A DNA stretch of 64,000 bases from positions 1,426,001 to 1,490,000 of the forward strand of contig JAVHNS010000004.1 in assembly GCA_036872755.1 (NCBI GenBank). Reading direction: 5' to 3'. Position 1 is the stretch's first letter; every line of letters starts with the position of its first letter. The notes beneath the pieces are model-generated. The model made no database searches. It saw only the letters and a list, made by a program, of their open reading frames with translations, and had not been told where the DNA came from. The translations under genes and the position numbers were made by a program. Shown piece after piece: positions 11,119 to 22,802 of this stretch. Source of the stretch: Orbilia blumenaviensis (lineage: Eukaryota > Ascomycota > Orbiliomycetes > Orbiliales > Orbiliaceae).

Positions 11119-12895
11119 ATATAGTTATGTAAGTATAGTTAGATGTGTATATCCCTCATCATGGTTAGCTTGGTAGTTTTAGGTTATGTTAGATTTGAAG
11201 CGATACGCAGATGATGCCCCATAGACGACTGCGGAATGACAGCTTTATAAGTTTGAACTCAAGATATATATATATATCAGCTCCCGTACGTTTGCAAATC
11301 TAGAAGCAAGTCGCACCATACATAGCCATATGTGTTCCTAACATGATTTAAAGTAATTATGGAACCCAAAGTTATATTGTGAATGTATTGCTATACACAG
11401 GGACTGCTGATGCTTAAGCTTCCCATCAGTCCCGTAAGTACCTCAAACAGCTAACTTCACACCCTGCTAATATTCAGCTAATTCGGCGAGTACGTCGGGC
11501 TTGAACACAAAATCTTTTATATAGGTATAATTCTGTATCAAGTCCCTCCAGAACTTGCCATAACAATCCCAAAAAAATCTTGCATGTTCTCGATCAAGCT
11601 TGCAAGTTAGAAGCCAATTATTTTACCTATCAATCCCGAAACTAATCACCCAAAACCCATGTGCGTCCACATTAGTAACATTGCATTGCATGCACCGAGT
11701 GAGCTCGCAAGTACTTTGAGGTGCAAAGCTTAAAAAGTGTTAGCCGGCCCCACAAACCCTGGGGACAGGAAATCAGGGTCCACGACAAGGTTGGCTTTTT
11801 TTAACGTTTTTTCCCACGCTTGTGGGTTTATGACATCATCATGGGTGCCACGATATTGATCGTTGGATGGAGGAGTACACCACGAAAGCTTCTACATAAT
11901 ATACCTTCTGGCTCCCATACAAAGGCCCTATTGTATAGAAACGTTACAGCGTATATATATATTCGAGACAAAAAAAAAAAAAAAAAAAAGTGAAGGGAAA
12001 CCGAATGGCCAACTGAAATTAGCCACACTGTGGCTTGATCGATTGACAAGCGGAAATTCTTAGCTACGGGTTTGATAACCAGGGAAACTTTGGACGCAGG
12101 GAAAGAAAGGCCCGAGTTCACGTTTGTCAATGACGGTCTACTGAAAAAAAAAAAAAAAAGTCCGAGGCGCAGAATCACCGGCTGGAATTTCGGAGCATTG
12201 GCGGGGCAAGCTTTCAAGACTTCAAATCGAACAATACTCTAATTATAAGCTAACGAAATGTCTTATATATACGTACCTATATAAGTAAAAAAACCTGCAG
12301 AGTTCCCTTGAGTTCATGCACAGGCACACCCTGGCTCAACTGTTCACAGTTCTTCGCAACGGCGACACGCCGGCCAGTGGCCATCGATTATTATTATTTA
12401 GACCCTGGCATCGGTCGGCGGATCAATTGGGCCCTGCCTTGTATCTTATCTTCTTCTTCTTCTTCTAGACTATATAGATACCTAGATACCCAGGCTTCGA
12501 TGCCGTAGATATAAAACCTGGCTGTGCCGGGTTCATTTCCTGTCTTGGAGAGAGAGAGAGAGAGAGAGAGAGATAGATAGACGACATCTCCACGTCACCG
12601 GCCGTCGCCTGTGCTACCCTGCATTATAATATATCCTTCGAACTCTCCACAAACTAACCTCGAATCCGCCCCAATTGCGACGACCAAATAAAGCTTAATT
12701 GCCGATTGGTAGCCATCAACCTCCAGAAAGAAATATTATCTTCTAACTGTTGTTCGCTACCAAAAAATAAGGAGTCTCTGCTTTTATTGGACTGCAGAAA
12801 TTTCGAAAGTATCCAGTTCCCAATTGTCACCTTCACGTGTGTAGCTGCTTGCTGCCGTTGTGTTGGCCGGCCGGATTATAATATTAACTACCACC
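11119..12895. other. Intergenic spacer with homopolymers and a (GA)n tract
   Basis: No gene was recognised over 1.8 kb. It contains A tracts at 11970-11989 and 12144-12159, a (TA)n stretch near 11268, and a (GA)n microsatellite at 12548-12573 running into GATA units. The last is about 320 bp before the IPK1 start codon and could sit in its promoter or 5' leader. Confidence 0.6.
12548..12573. repeat. (GA)n microsatellite, about 13 units
   Basis: Dinucleotide run followed by GATAGATAG, upstream of the IPK1 gene. Confidence 0.9.
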
Positions 12896-14997
12896 ATGCT
12901 ACGAGCACAAAATGCGGCAGCAGTCGCCATCGACGAGGAACCCAAACTCAGCATTTCCGATGCCTCCGACCTCGAATACTTCACCGAAGGCGCTGCGAAC
13001 GTCTTATACCGCTACGTTGGCAAAGATGAGGAATTTGTAAGTTGAGTAGTCTCCATTAGCTCTATATTTAGAGAGAGAAAGAAAAAAACAAGACAAGAGC
13101 TTAGAGCATCTCGTAAGCTTAGCGGCTTAACATTGAAGGCCTTGAGTTTTAAGCCTGAGATTTGAAATATTAATCTTGGTACAGCAACGCACAACGACCA
13201 ACCCATGTGACAAACAAAAAAATCCAAGACTCAAAGATCCCAAATTAATTTTACCGGATACTAAGAATTTATAGGCTTCATCACTATGACCAGTAAGTTT
13301 ATGGTTATAGTGGTGAAGCTTATAAATTTTTAGTATTCGGTAAATCTAATTTTGGATCTTTGTCGGATTGTTCGCCATGGTTGTTGCTTGCCTAGAATTT
13401 TTACTCACCGCTCTGTATGTTATATATATCTAGAAGCCGTATCTCATCCGTCTCCGGAAAAACATCCCAAACTTCCCCACAACCCTACAACTCTACACCC
13501 ATCTTCACAAAGTATTCGTACCGCTACTACCGAACTCGATAATCGATACAAAACTTGTTCAAATCTCACCCGAAGTTCTAAAGGCTCTTAATACCCGGTT
13601 ACAACAGAATGATCGTGGACCTGTTTTTCAGGATGGATTACCCCCAGGGATCGCAGGTACTGGAAAACGGAAGGGAAAGCTCGACGAGTCCGAAAAGTGG
13701 GGGTTGATAGTGGAGGATATGACACCGGGGATTTACCAAAAACACAATATCGCGAATGCGGCGGCCCTACAAAACAGTCTAATGAAGAAGAAGACGAAGA
13801 ATAATAATAATAGTAAGAAGGGCAGTAGCAGCGATGTATTTTCGCTTTCACTGCTTAAAGAAAGTCTCAAGGAGAGTCTGGGGAGTGAACCTGACAACGA
13901 AGTTACCGCCGATAAGATGGATGCGAGAGCTCTGACGAAAGCCGGATGGAGGGATCTATTAACAGTGGAGTTTAAACCGAAGTATCTGGTACAGTCTCCG
14001 GACGCGCCGAAGGATTGGAAGTTATGCAGGACTTGTGCGTTTCGGAGCATGAGATCGAGGAGTATGTCAGGACGATCTAACGCAAGTGCAACATCAGAAG
14101 GAGACGAGGGACGACATTTTATCGCGCCGGATTATTGCCCAATGGATCTAGTATCAACGGATATCAACAGAGTAACAAGGGCGGTAGAAGCGATTATAAA
14201 CCGCGAAGAAGGCGTCTTGGTAGTCGACGAAGCCGAAGTTTTAGTCACAGATACGGGACTCGGAGAAGATGGAATTTCACCCTGGCTCGATATACTAGAT
14301 ACCTCAATCGTTGACCTCCTCACAACATACTTTTCAGACCCGGCATGTATCACACACATCCTAGCGGATTTACAATCCCATTTCGGAGGTAAAATTGGAG
14401 TATTAGCACCGCCAACTCCAACGTTGGAGGTATCAGCTGAGGAACTATCGAGAATGCTGGCGGGACATCCGACGACTGCAAAGATCGGGGAGGATATTTG
14501 TACGGCTATGAGTCTGAGGGATTGTACGGTTTATGTGAGGATATGGGTTAAGGCGAAGAGTTGTACAGGTGGTGGTGGAATTGATGTTCATATTGAATGC
14601 AAAGTGGGGGATTTGGATATGAAGACTGGGGTATGTGATACCTTTCCCCCATCCTCTCATAGCATATAGATATTTATATATACAGCCTACTAACGCACCG
14701 CCGCCTATTATGCAGGAAGGAGGAAAAGGAGTCTACTGGAGAGAAGTAGAAAAACGGCTTTTAAGAGGAGACTGGTACACCGGCCGTGGGATGATCGATG
14801 GTCCAGGGTGTAGAGACGAAGAACCCATAGCCAGTCGCGAAGACAACAACTTTACAGACTACATCCTTACACAGGAGCCAACAGAGCTGTTGAGAAACGG
14901 GAGTAGTGAGAGTTTTCAACTGTCGAGCGAGTTTCTTAAGGTTCCGAAGAGCGTTTCCAAACCGAGCTTGCTGTCGACTAGTACGGCGGCAGCGTGA
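12896..14997 (+). CDS. ipk1: Inositol-pentakisphosphate 2-kinase (three exons)
   Basis: Exons 12896-13036, 13434-14630 and 14716-14997 join in phase to give 539 residues. IPK1 phosphorylates inositol pentakisphosphate at position 2 to make phytate (InsP6), which feeds mRNA export and pyrophosphate signalling. Family signatures: the N-terminal nucleotide loop EGAANVLYRYVG (31-42); YLIRLRKN (50-57), immediately after the first intron; VEFKPKYLVQSP followed by CRTCAFRSMR (from 225); YCPMDLVS (about 281-288); and LRDCTVYVRIW (from about 408). A low-complexity NNNSKKGSSS insert lies near residue 155. The first intron is 397 nt, long for this genome, and carries a fold-back element. The second is 85 nt. 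The start follows CACC and precedes all conserved motifs. Confidence 0.92.
13232..13362. mobile_element. Fold-back (MITE-like) element inside ipk1 intron 1
   Basis: Two 61-nt inverted arms (13232-13292 and 13302-13362) flank a 9-nt loop. The arms begin CAAAGATCC and end GGATCTTTG. They match at roughly nine in ten positions, and most differences are C/T or A/G transitions. The whole 131 bp sits within the first intron and accounts for a third of it. No clear target-site duplication was seen. No coding capacity, so if mobile it would be non-autonomous. Confidence 0.75.
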
Positions 14998-16493
14998 TTA
15001 TAACAGGTCGAGTGATGCGGTGGTGGGAGTGCACCAGGAGTTTAGTTTATTGAGGTTGTATATACTATAGTGGTCACTTGTTTTCTTATCACCACGTGCA
15101 GGCGGGTTCTGGATTCTCTCGAGATCTCCACGTTTTTTAAACGGTTTTTTCTATCGACTATTTAGTACTAGTAGTTAGCGCGCGTTTTATATTACCCTTT
15201 CCGTTTACTCGTTACATTATCTATGTTCCAGGCTTTTCTAGCCCTACAGCCTTAATATGCTATATCAGATGTACATGTGCAGCCCATGCAATATCAACAG
15301 GTATGCTAGTCACATTATCAGTCTGTACCCCGAGGAACTGGTTCTTGGATTTTCCACACTACTAAGTTTCTACAATGTAATATGATACAGCGTCTGAGAA
15401 TACGGGTCGCCAACAGTGGGGAACACCCCCCTTGGTCTCCCCTTCTATATTCTACGGAGAAATCCGCTGGATCCCAGAACACCAGATGAAAGAATTATAG
15501 AAAGCCTGTGGCGGTGTTCATCGTCTCGTCTCATACCCATATCCATATTCGTAGTGGTTAGTTATTCCAACAAAAATTCAGAATCTAAGGAATATATTAC
15601 TCCCTGACAAGGGCTCATATGCATGCACCCTCCCTGACCCCCCTTCTCTAAGACCCCTGCCGTTTTATTAGTCAGGAATCATTAGAAACAAAGAATGCCC
15701 CTCCTCACCAGTTGACTGTTGCTAAAAATGTTGCAGCGGCACAACAAAGAAAAAGAAAAATACAACATTGTCAAAAGAAGGTTATCAAACGGGTTTCTAG
15801 AAGAGGGGCAAATGTGTGTTAGATAACTTACCTTCTCGCGCTTTTCATGAACGTGATTATTGTTTAAATCACGATGTGGGGGGTTGCGTATGCAGCGCGT
15901 GATCTTTGTAGATGCGTAGACGGTATCAAGTTGATCAAGATGCTTAGTAGTTAGAGGTGAATGCGAGTTATATGGAACCAAGGTTGTGGGGATGAGGATG
16001 TGACATTTATCTCTCCTTCGTAGTCAGTTCGATTCTCTCTGAAGAATGTATCTCTACAGCTCTTCCTTTTTCTTTCTTCCTTCCTTCCTCGACGTACGTG
16101 ACGACTATTCTAATCGTCTTGGTACATTTCCTAGATTAACGGTCCCAATAGATACCTAGAATAATATCTTCATTTTATTTTCTGTAACTCTATATTTGTT
16201 TCCTATAAAACCATTAGGCTTTGTTAGCAAGGGGAGAATCTACTTCTCCAAATAGCCTTCTCACTCCACCTTGTTTGTCTTAAAATATTATACCCGCGTA
16301 CTTGGGTGTCATCGTCCTGCATAGATATCGAGATCAAGATCAAGATCTATAATAATAAGTCTGTATAGGAGTAACCTGGTAGATACTTAAAAGCACTACT
16401 GCTTTTCAAGCTGTTACTTCTAGCATATTCAGCAAGACACAGGCTGCTTCTCTATATAAAAAAGAAGATATCCTAGATACCTAGGAGGGGGAT
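14998..16493. other. Intergenic, no gene seen
   Basis: AT-rich spacer between ipk1 and the Pro/His-rich gene. Apart from a TATATAAA at 16453-16460, no feature could be supported. Confidence 0.6.
16453..16460 (+). promoter_or_regulatory. TATA-like box close to the start codon of the Pro/His-rich gene
   Basis: TATATAAA lies only about 34 bp before the first ATG. If it is the functional TATA, transcription would begin at about or after that ATG, and Met22 (16557) could be the real start. Otherwise this is a chance match. Confidence 0.35.
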
Positions 16494-18539
16494 ATGAGGC
16501 ACTCGCCGGTTGCCAGACGCTTCTCGCTCCCTGCTTTTGATACCTTTGGCCAGCCGATGTTTGAGCACTATCTGCTTCACGGTCAGTTCCATTCGCATCC
16601 TCCTCTTCCTGCTGCTCCTGCTCCTCCTCCACCACCACCACCACCACCACCACCTCCACCACCTCCACTACCTCCACCGCCGCCACCACACAATCACCAC
16701 CACCATCACCCTTTACCTCCTCCACCTCATCATAATCATAGCCACCTTCATCTACCACATCCACACCATCACAACGGATACCAGTATCTTCCAGAACCGC
16801 CCTACCACCACCATAACCACTACTTCAACATTCCAGAACCCCTCCAAGAGGACTATTTCACTCCAAACACCCCAGATACAAATCCCTTCCCTCAGAACCA
16901 CCATCATCACCACAACCATAACCACAGCCACTACAGCCAAATATCTAGGGACATAACCCCTTCCTCCATCACAGACTCCAACTTCTTCAACCCATCTTCA
17001 CTCACATCAACAGCAATAATAACAACAACATCATCGCCATCAACAACAACAACCCACCACCACCCACCATTCGCATTCTCAATCCCATCATTCGACGTCT
17101 CACGAACAGAGACACCCGGTGATCGTTATTACGGGCTTGAGTTTGATAATAATAATAACCATAATAATAGCAACAGCGACAATATGGTCGTACGAACAAT
17201 CCCACATCCTGACACCGTTGCTCAGGAGAGATATGATGGGTTGCAGATGAGACGGAAACAGTCTGTTGGAAACGCTGGGAAGGGTAACCATACCTATAAT
17301 AATAATAAGCATCATTATGATCATCACAGCCATCACCAGCAGCAGCGCGGGGGTGGAGTGAGGGCGTTGGTGGTTAATGGGAACACTAATGATCCGATCC
17401 CAAAGAAGGTGGTGAAGGAGTTGGTAGGGGGAGTATCTACCACAACGGCGGTTGGTGAGGGTAACAAAGAAAACGGCCAGTCTTCTTCTTCTCCTCCTTC
17501 ATCTAAGGCTCAGGTTAAGACAGCTCAAAAGGTCGAAAACCAAACTGTGTCCCTGGGTAAGGAGGGTCCTTCTGGGGGGTCACCACCCCCCAATCTTCAC
17601 GATGGTGATGATAAAAAAGAGGAAGACGAAAAAAGTGATGAAGAAGGAGGAGGAGAAGAAGAAGGTGAAAGCTCCTACGTCCACCTAACACTAAACCGTC
17701 TCCCCCAAAATAATAAATTAAACATGATCCGCCTCCGCGCAAACCACACCGCCGCAGCAAACAAACCCAAACTCATAGAAGAAGCCAAAGCGATCTTTAC
17801 CACAGCACTTCACTCCCACAAGCCCACGGAATCAGTCCACCTCGGCTCCTGGTTCTCATGGACCGAAAGAGGCGTCAACATAAACTTCAAAACTAAATCC
17901 CAACGCTGGCTCGCAACCGAGAACCTCGACTGGATATCAGACATCGGTGAAGAAATCCGCCTAAATGAGAAATGGGGCGGGATAGTAATCCGTGATATCT
18001 GGAATCCTTATATCCTAGAAACCACGGCTCCAAACGAAGATTCCTTCAAGCGTAAGCTTGAAAAATTGAATATAATGAGCTATGCTATCAAGAACAACAG
18101 CAATAGCAATAGCAACAACAGTGACGACGACAACGAAACCGTCAAAGAATCATACCGAATCCGCAAGATCAGATGGTTCGGTCCGTCTACTCTGGCAATT
18201 TGGTTCCACGATGTTACCGTTGCCGAGTATTTCGTCCAGAAGGGGATTTGGTTTATGGAAGGCTTCGTTGGCGCGGTTAGACAGAAGAAGGTCGGAGTTT
18301 GTGGGCTGTCGATGGTGTATCCGCTCATGGAGCTGAACAGGAACCGTATGCAGCCCCACAATCACCACCACCACCATAACAACCATAACCACCATCATTA
18401 TCATCAGACGAAAAAGCAGAACAACTCTGCGCCACCACCGCCCCCCGTGGCCCAAAAGGAAGGGCATGGGGGCCAACGTGGAAGGAATAGCAACGAGGGG
18501 GCAAAAAATAGCAAGCAATATTTGTATAAAAAACATTAA
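16494..18539 (+). CDS. Pro/His-rich protein with a LINE ORF1/Gag-like C-terminal region
   Basis: Single exon, 681 residues. Residues 40-65 are nearly pure proline. Several His/Asn-rich tracts follow (67-75, 79-94, 104-109, 135-147, 187-190), with further Asn, Ser and Gln runs to about 340 and an acidic stretch at 370-392. The ordered part (about 395-615) includes VHLTLNRLP, a VNINFKTKSQRWLATENLDW segment, an EKWGGIVIRDIWNPYI segment, and later RKIRWFGPSTLAIWF...VAEYFVQKGIWFMEGF. This order resembles the RRM-like Gag domain in ORF1 of fungal Tad/I-type LINEs: a short strand, then DEKW..VVVHGVP, then a W...GSVVV.F...A...L..G repeat. No CCHC zinc knuckle and no reverse transcriptase follow. A His/Asn tract (623-637) and a basic end close the protein. 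A host gene derived from a retroelement Gag is inferred; the function is unknown. Confidence 0.7.
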   Translation: MRHSPVARRFSLPAFDTFGQPMFEHYLLHGQFHSHPPLPAAPAPPPPPPPPPPPPPPPLPPPPPPHNHHHHHPLPPPPHHNHSHLHLPHPHHHNGYQYLPEPPYHHHNHYFNIPEPLQEDYFTPNTPDTNPFPQNHHHHHNHNHSHYSQISRDITPSSITDSNFFNPSSLTSTAIITTTSSPSTTTTHHHPPFAFSIPSFDVSRTETPGDRYYGLEFDNNNNHNNSNSDNMVVRTIPHPDTVAQERYDGLQMRRKQSVGNAGKGNHTYNNNKHHYDHHSHHQQQRGGGVRALVVNGNTNDPIPKKVVKELVGGVSTTTAVGEGNKENGQSSSSPPSSKAQVKTAQKVENQTVSLGKEGPSGGSPPPNLHDGDDKKEEDEKSDEEGGGEEEGESSYVHLTLNRLPQNNKLNMIRLRANHTAAANKPKLIEEAKAIFTTALHSHKPTESVHLGSWFSWTERGVNINFKTKSQRWLATENLDWISDIGEEIRLNEKWGGIVIRDIWNPYILETTAPNEDSFKRKLEKLNIMSYAIKNNSNSNSNNSDDDNETVKESYRIRKIRWFGPSTLAIWFHDVTVAEYFVQKGIWFMEGFVGAVRQKKVGVCGLSMVYPLMELNRNRMQPHNHHHHHNNHNHHHYHQTKKQNNSAPPPPPVAQKEGHGGQRGRNSNEGAKNSKQYLYKKH

Positions 18540-18682
18540 TTGGGAAAGTAAGCAAGGTGGAAAAGGTGTGTGTGTGGGGGGGCAAGGAGGAGGAGGAAGG
18601 GGGCTGAAGGATAAGCAGCACAGATACTCCGCTGTATTCGGGGCGTGCGGAAAATCGTCGTTGAGATCGAATTAGCCGCCCT

Positions 18683-18687
<5 letters not shown>

Positions 18688-18713
<26 letters not shown>
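18688..18713. repeat. Poly(T) tract, 26 nt
   Basis: Homopolymer about 150 bp past the stop of the Pro/His-rich gene. Confidence 0.9.
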
Positions 18714-19455
18714 GACAGTTACGTTACTTGATTCTGGTTTTCGCTTGTGTTTTATCATAATTAATTGTATTCATTGTTCCTGTTCCCGTTCCTGTGCCTT
18801 ATCGCCTTTTTAGTATCTTGCATATGCATCGGTGTGTCTTAGGGGACTCCATGATATTTTATCGGAGTCTGCGTAACTCTGTTTTTAGTGTTGATGTTGC
18901 AGTTATTCGCTCCTGTCAGCTTCACCTGTTTATCAAAAGGCACGCAACAGTTTTCCAGCTCTAATTTGAATTTTAAAATATAGGATCGAAAAAAAATATA
19001 AAAATAAAAATAAAGAAGAGGTACACAAAGCAAAGCACAACCTATAAAAGTTATATCGAGAGGCATGTGTATTTGAAAAGAAACCATTTCCACTGGTGGA
19101 ACTGTTTTGAAGAGAGAGAGAAAGGAGAGCGCGAGTCGGAACCCAAGCCAAGCGAAGATGGGAAAAACGGGTGTAAGCTGATATATAATGTATCTTCCCG
19201 GACAGGTACATATTACTCCCCGGGGACCCTAGATCTCGAAAAAAAGGTCCGGATCGACGCCCCCCCCTCCCTCAGAAAAAAAAAAAACAAAACGGCTGTT
19301 TGCGGCATGGGGCCACAGCAGGATCCGATTACTCGACAATGCCTCATTATTTAAAATCGTATCAGCAATATACTAGTACTTGTAAGTAGTTATTTTTCCT
19401 GCGAGATAGAGAGAGAACATGGGGCGACGGCAGCTAGAGTCATGGCTCCGTTCGG

Positions 19456-19458
<3 letters not shown>

Positions 19459-19489
<31 letters not shown>
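19459..19489. repeat. Poly(T) tract, 31 nt
   Basis: Longest homopolymer seen in the window. No poly(A)-tailed element body could be recognised next to it. Confidence 0.9.
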
Positions 19490-19492
<3 letters not shown>

Positions 19493-22400
19493 CTTCTGAG
19501 TAATGTTCGTATCACAAGTCCAAGCTAGCAGATATAGACACCTGTTAGGTGCAGTGCAGTGCAGGGAAAAAAGTTAAAGTGAAAGGAAAAGAACTTGCAG
19601 TTGTGATCGTCTTTGGGTATGATGCATGATGAGTAAGAAAGATATCGTGACTGGAAACCCAATTGGCGAATATCTTCGGCTTTGCTGAAAGTCACCTTTT
19701 TCCCCCTTTCGCTTTCTTAATGTTAGTATTGATCACTACTAGGTACTTAAGGAAGTATCGCGTGCTCCACAGGTTACAAAATGTAATTTAAAAAAAAAAA
19801 AAAAAAAAGGAAGGATCGATATCGTTGCGTGCCATTTTATCATTCGCCTTTGGTCAGCAAAGGGAGCTTTTGTCTCGTTACGAAAAGCTTAGAGACCCGT
19901 TTCCGCGCGTGGGGACCTGTGACGACATGCGGCCGTGTCGTTTTAGGTAACCCTATCTGGAGTTCGAAAGATGTTTTGGGAAAGTAGCAGAGAGCGAGGG
20001 TTCCAAAAACAAAAAAAACGAAGTGTTCGCGAGAAAGTCTGCCTTTTCAGCAGCGCAGACCTCAAAAACATTTCAAATCATCCTGTCCAATTAATCGTCA
20101 GCTGGACTTCCCTCCCGAGGCTCTCCGGGTTTTTTTTTGTAATGGTGGTTGCTGGTGGTGGTAGGTGGTTGGCTCTGCCTTGGAACCACACAAGGGTTCA
20201 CCGGGTGGAGGCGCAGTCTAATTTTTTTGGAGGGGGCCTGGGGTCGACCTGTCCTATGGGTTATCCTGTGGGAAAGAGTTGAGGAGAAAAACCCTATCAC
20301 CTATTACCTATTTCGGTATGAAACCTCCTGTAAAAATAGAGTAAAACAGCCCTAGCTTCCCGGAAGACCAAGCTCGGATGGATGAGGAGCCTCCTCATGC
20401 CCCCCTCCCCTGGGTCGATCACCGGAGACTCCTGAGTAATGTATGTAAGTACGTATGTGTGTATGCATGGATGTGGAAGCTTAAGCATGCACACACATAC
20501 ACATACATCACCGGCCTGAGGAATCTAAGTTAAGGGAAGTATCGAACATCAGTTAATGAGCCTCACTTTTTTGTTTTCTTTGCTTGTTTCGACCAGTTAC
20601 CCGCCAGATTGGAAATGTAAATTCGCCGACTAAGAGATAGCCTCTGTTTTTTTCCTTTTCCAATCGCCTATGGCCATCCGCAGCTGAGATTTGGCATTTT
20701 TTTCATGAGATCCTACTCGCAAGTGGGTATCCTGCACCCATGCGCTTGGGTCCGAAAGCAGGGACCACCTGGCCTTCCTCGCTGGAGAGCCTCTCTCCGT
20801 GTGTGGAGAAATAGGACATCGATGCTTTTGATGACATGTAGGACAGAGATAGTCGTTGACACACTAATCCCAGGCCAGGTCACTTCGATGGATAGATCTG
20901 TTTGACAAGTTCCTTTTTTTTCTCAAAAGGGTTCCCCTCCACTCCTCCCCCAATAGCTGCAAGGTACCATTTCCTTGGATCCTGATTCGGCCAAAGATCG
21001 GCCAATATTCTTCATGGCTGTGGTTGATGGCCTAAGCTCATCCGCAGCTATATTCTGTGCACTAGCTACCAGTTAGGTAGTGACATGATATGGCCCTTGG
21101 TATAGAATGATGTAACGTAGAGTCAAAAGGCAGATTGTTGGTCAATTAAGCTACCTAGGTAGGTAGGTAATACCCCACTAGGTAGTTGATTTTTTTCCTT
21201 GAGATCAATCAAGTGAGAATCCTAGAGTATGGTATGATTCGATTCTCTCGGAACCTGATCCGCGGACCTAGAAAGCTAGGCTAGCTAGCTGGTCATCATG
21301 ATTCTGGGCCTGACTGCTACTATTACTATAGTGCAAGCGACAAGCCCCGATAACGAGTATCTATTTGCCTGGTCGAACAATCCAGAATTTATGCTGCGCG
21401 AAAGAAAGAAAAAAACGACGCCTTGAAATCAGGTTAGTTGACTGCCTAAATCCTGAGCTTTTGGTCCTCTTTTTTTTGTATGTGAGTGAGTTGTCAATAG
21501 TAGTTAGATAGGTGTAATTTAAGTATCATCGGCTACCCGTTTGCAGACTTGCACTCTGCCCAGAAGTACCTCTTGTGAGAAATAGAACCAAAAGCGACGC
21601 AGCGGGTTCTGCTTGGGGGGAAAATACTTCCGTAGTTGGGTAGGCGAAGAAGGGACCGGACGTTGCATTCGCATTCGATTCGGGCTTGATAGCGAGGAGC
21701 CCAGACTCTCTTTCTGACTGGACTAGAACTGTACTATACTGCACTGACTGACTAATGGGACCCGCTTTTGCGAGTCGTGAACCTGGGTTCTTTCCTTTTT
21801 CATTTCTCCATTTCGTTTCGCCTATCCTATAACCTGCTTCTGTATCACGGCAAGTCCGGCAGCGTTAGTCGTCATCCTGCGGATGTCAATATGGGTCCCC
21901 TTCCATTCGAGATTTTGTGGAGAGATGCAACGCACACTTGGCTACTTTAGCGCTTTTTTTCCTCGTTCCCATCCAATCCAGCTATACCCAGCCTTGATCC
22001 TTGCCCAAACGTTCGAGACTCGACTCAAACCCTCCATAATCATCAACTCTTTCTTTCTATCTCAAGCATCGGAGAATTCAATAGTCATACTTGCATGAGG
22101 CGATGGAGGGGAGAAGGAGGTGGAGCCTCATTTTCTCTCCCGATGAAGGGGGGCTGTACGCTGCATCACACTCACGCATTACAGAGGTGCCTGACGTATG
22201 TCCGCCGTCTGGTCGCGAAGGACAAAATAGCCAAGCTAGCTAGCTTGCTAGCGTCCGCAATCATATCATATCATGTGAAGGAATTGGTTTTTTGTTTTGT
22301 GATCTCTAGGCGCCTGGTACTAATTTCTCGATATCTCGGAAAACCAAGGCATCGATGTCATATCCCACGGGATCTTGAACTTGTGCGTCGTCGTGTTTTG

Positions 22401-22428
22401 CGACGACGACGACGACGACGACGACGAC
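22401..22428. repeat. (CGA)n trinucleotide repeat
   Basis: About nine CGA/ACG units in non-coding sequence. Confidence 0.85.
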
Positions 22429-22777
22429 AACGCCGGACTCAACAAAAAAAGATGTAGCTTCTGTGGGGTAGTATACCGGTACCTTGAAGATTGATTCGTT
22501 GCTGCCTGATATCCTTGAACCTGCATTTGCATTCCATTCCAGTGACTGAGCAGGAAGCAGCACTGCGATGAAGCAGCCGCTGGAGCTTTGTATAGCTATA
22601 GGCCTAGAATTAAAATTAATTATCGCCGTAACTGACCATGGCTTGGTTTATTTTTTTATTTTTATTGTTTTTTTTTTTTGTTTCTTTCCCCCCTTTGGTA
22701 GTTATGTAGGTAGCTGTTGGGTAGATTCTATTTTTCCACAACGGTAGTTCGTGATTATGCTCTGGTATAGTAACGCA

Positions 22778-22802
22778 TGACTGACTGACTGACTGACTGA
22801 CT
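22778..22802. repeat. (TGAC)n tetranucleotide repeat
   Basis: About six TGAC/CTGA units. Confidence 0.85.

Noticed and set aside
19459..19489. 31-nt T tract as the poly(A) tail of a minus-strand retroposon
   Set aside because: No element body, target duplication or coding remnant could be recognised upstream of the tract.
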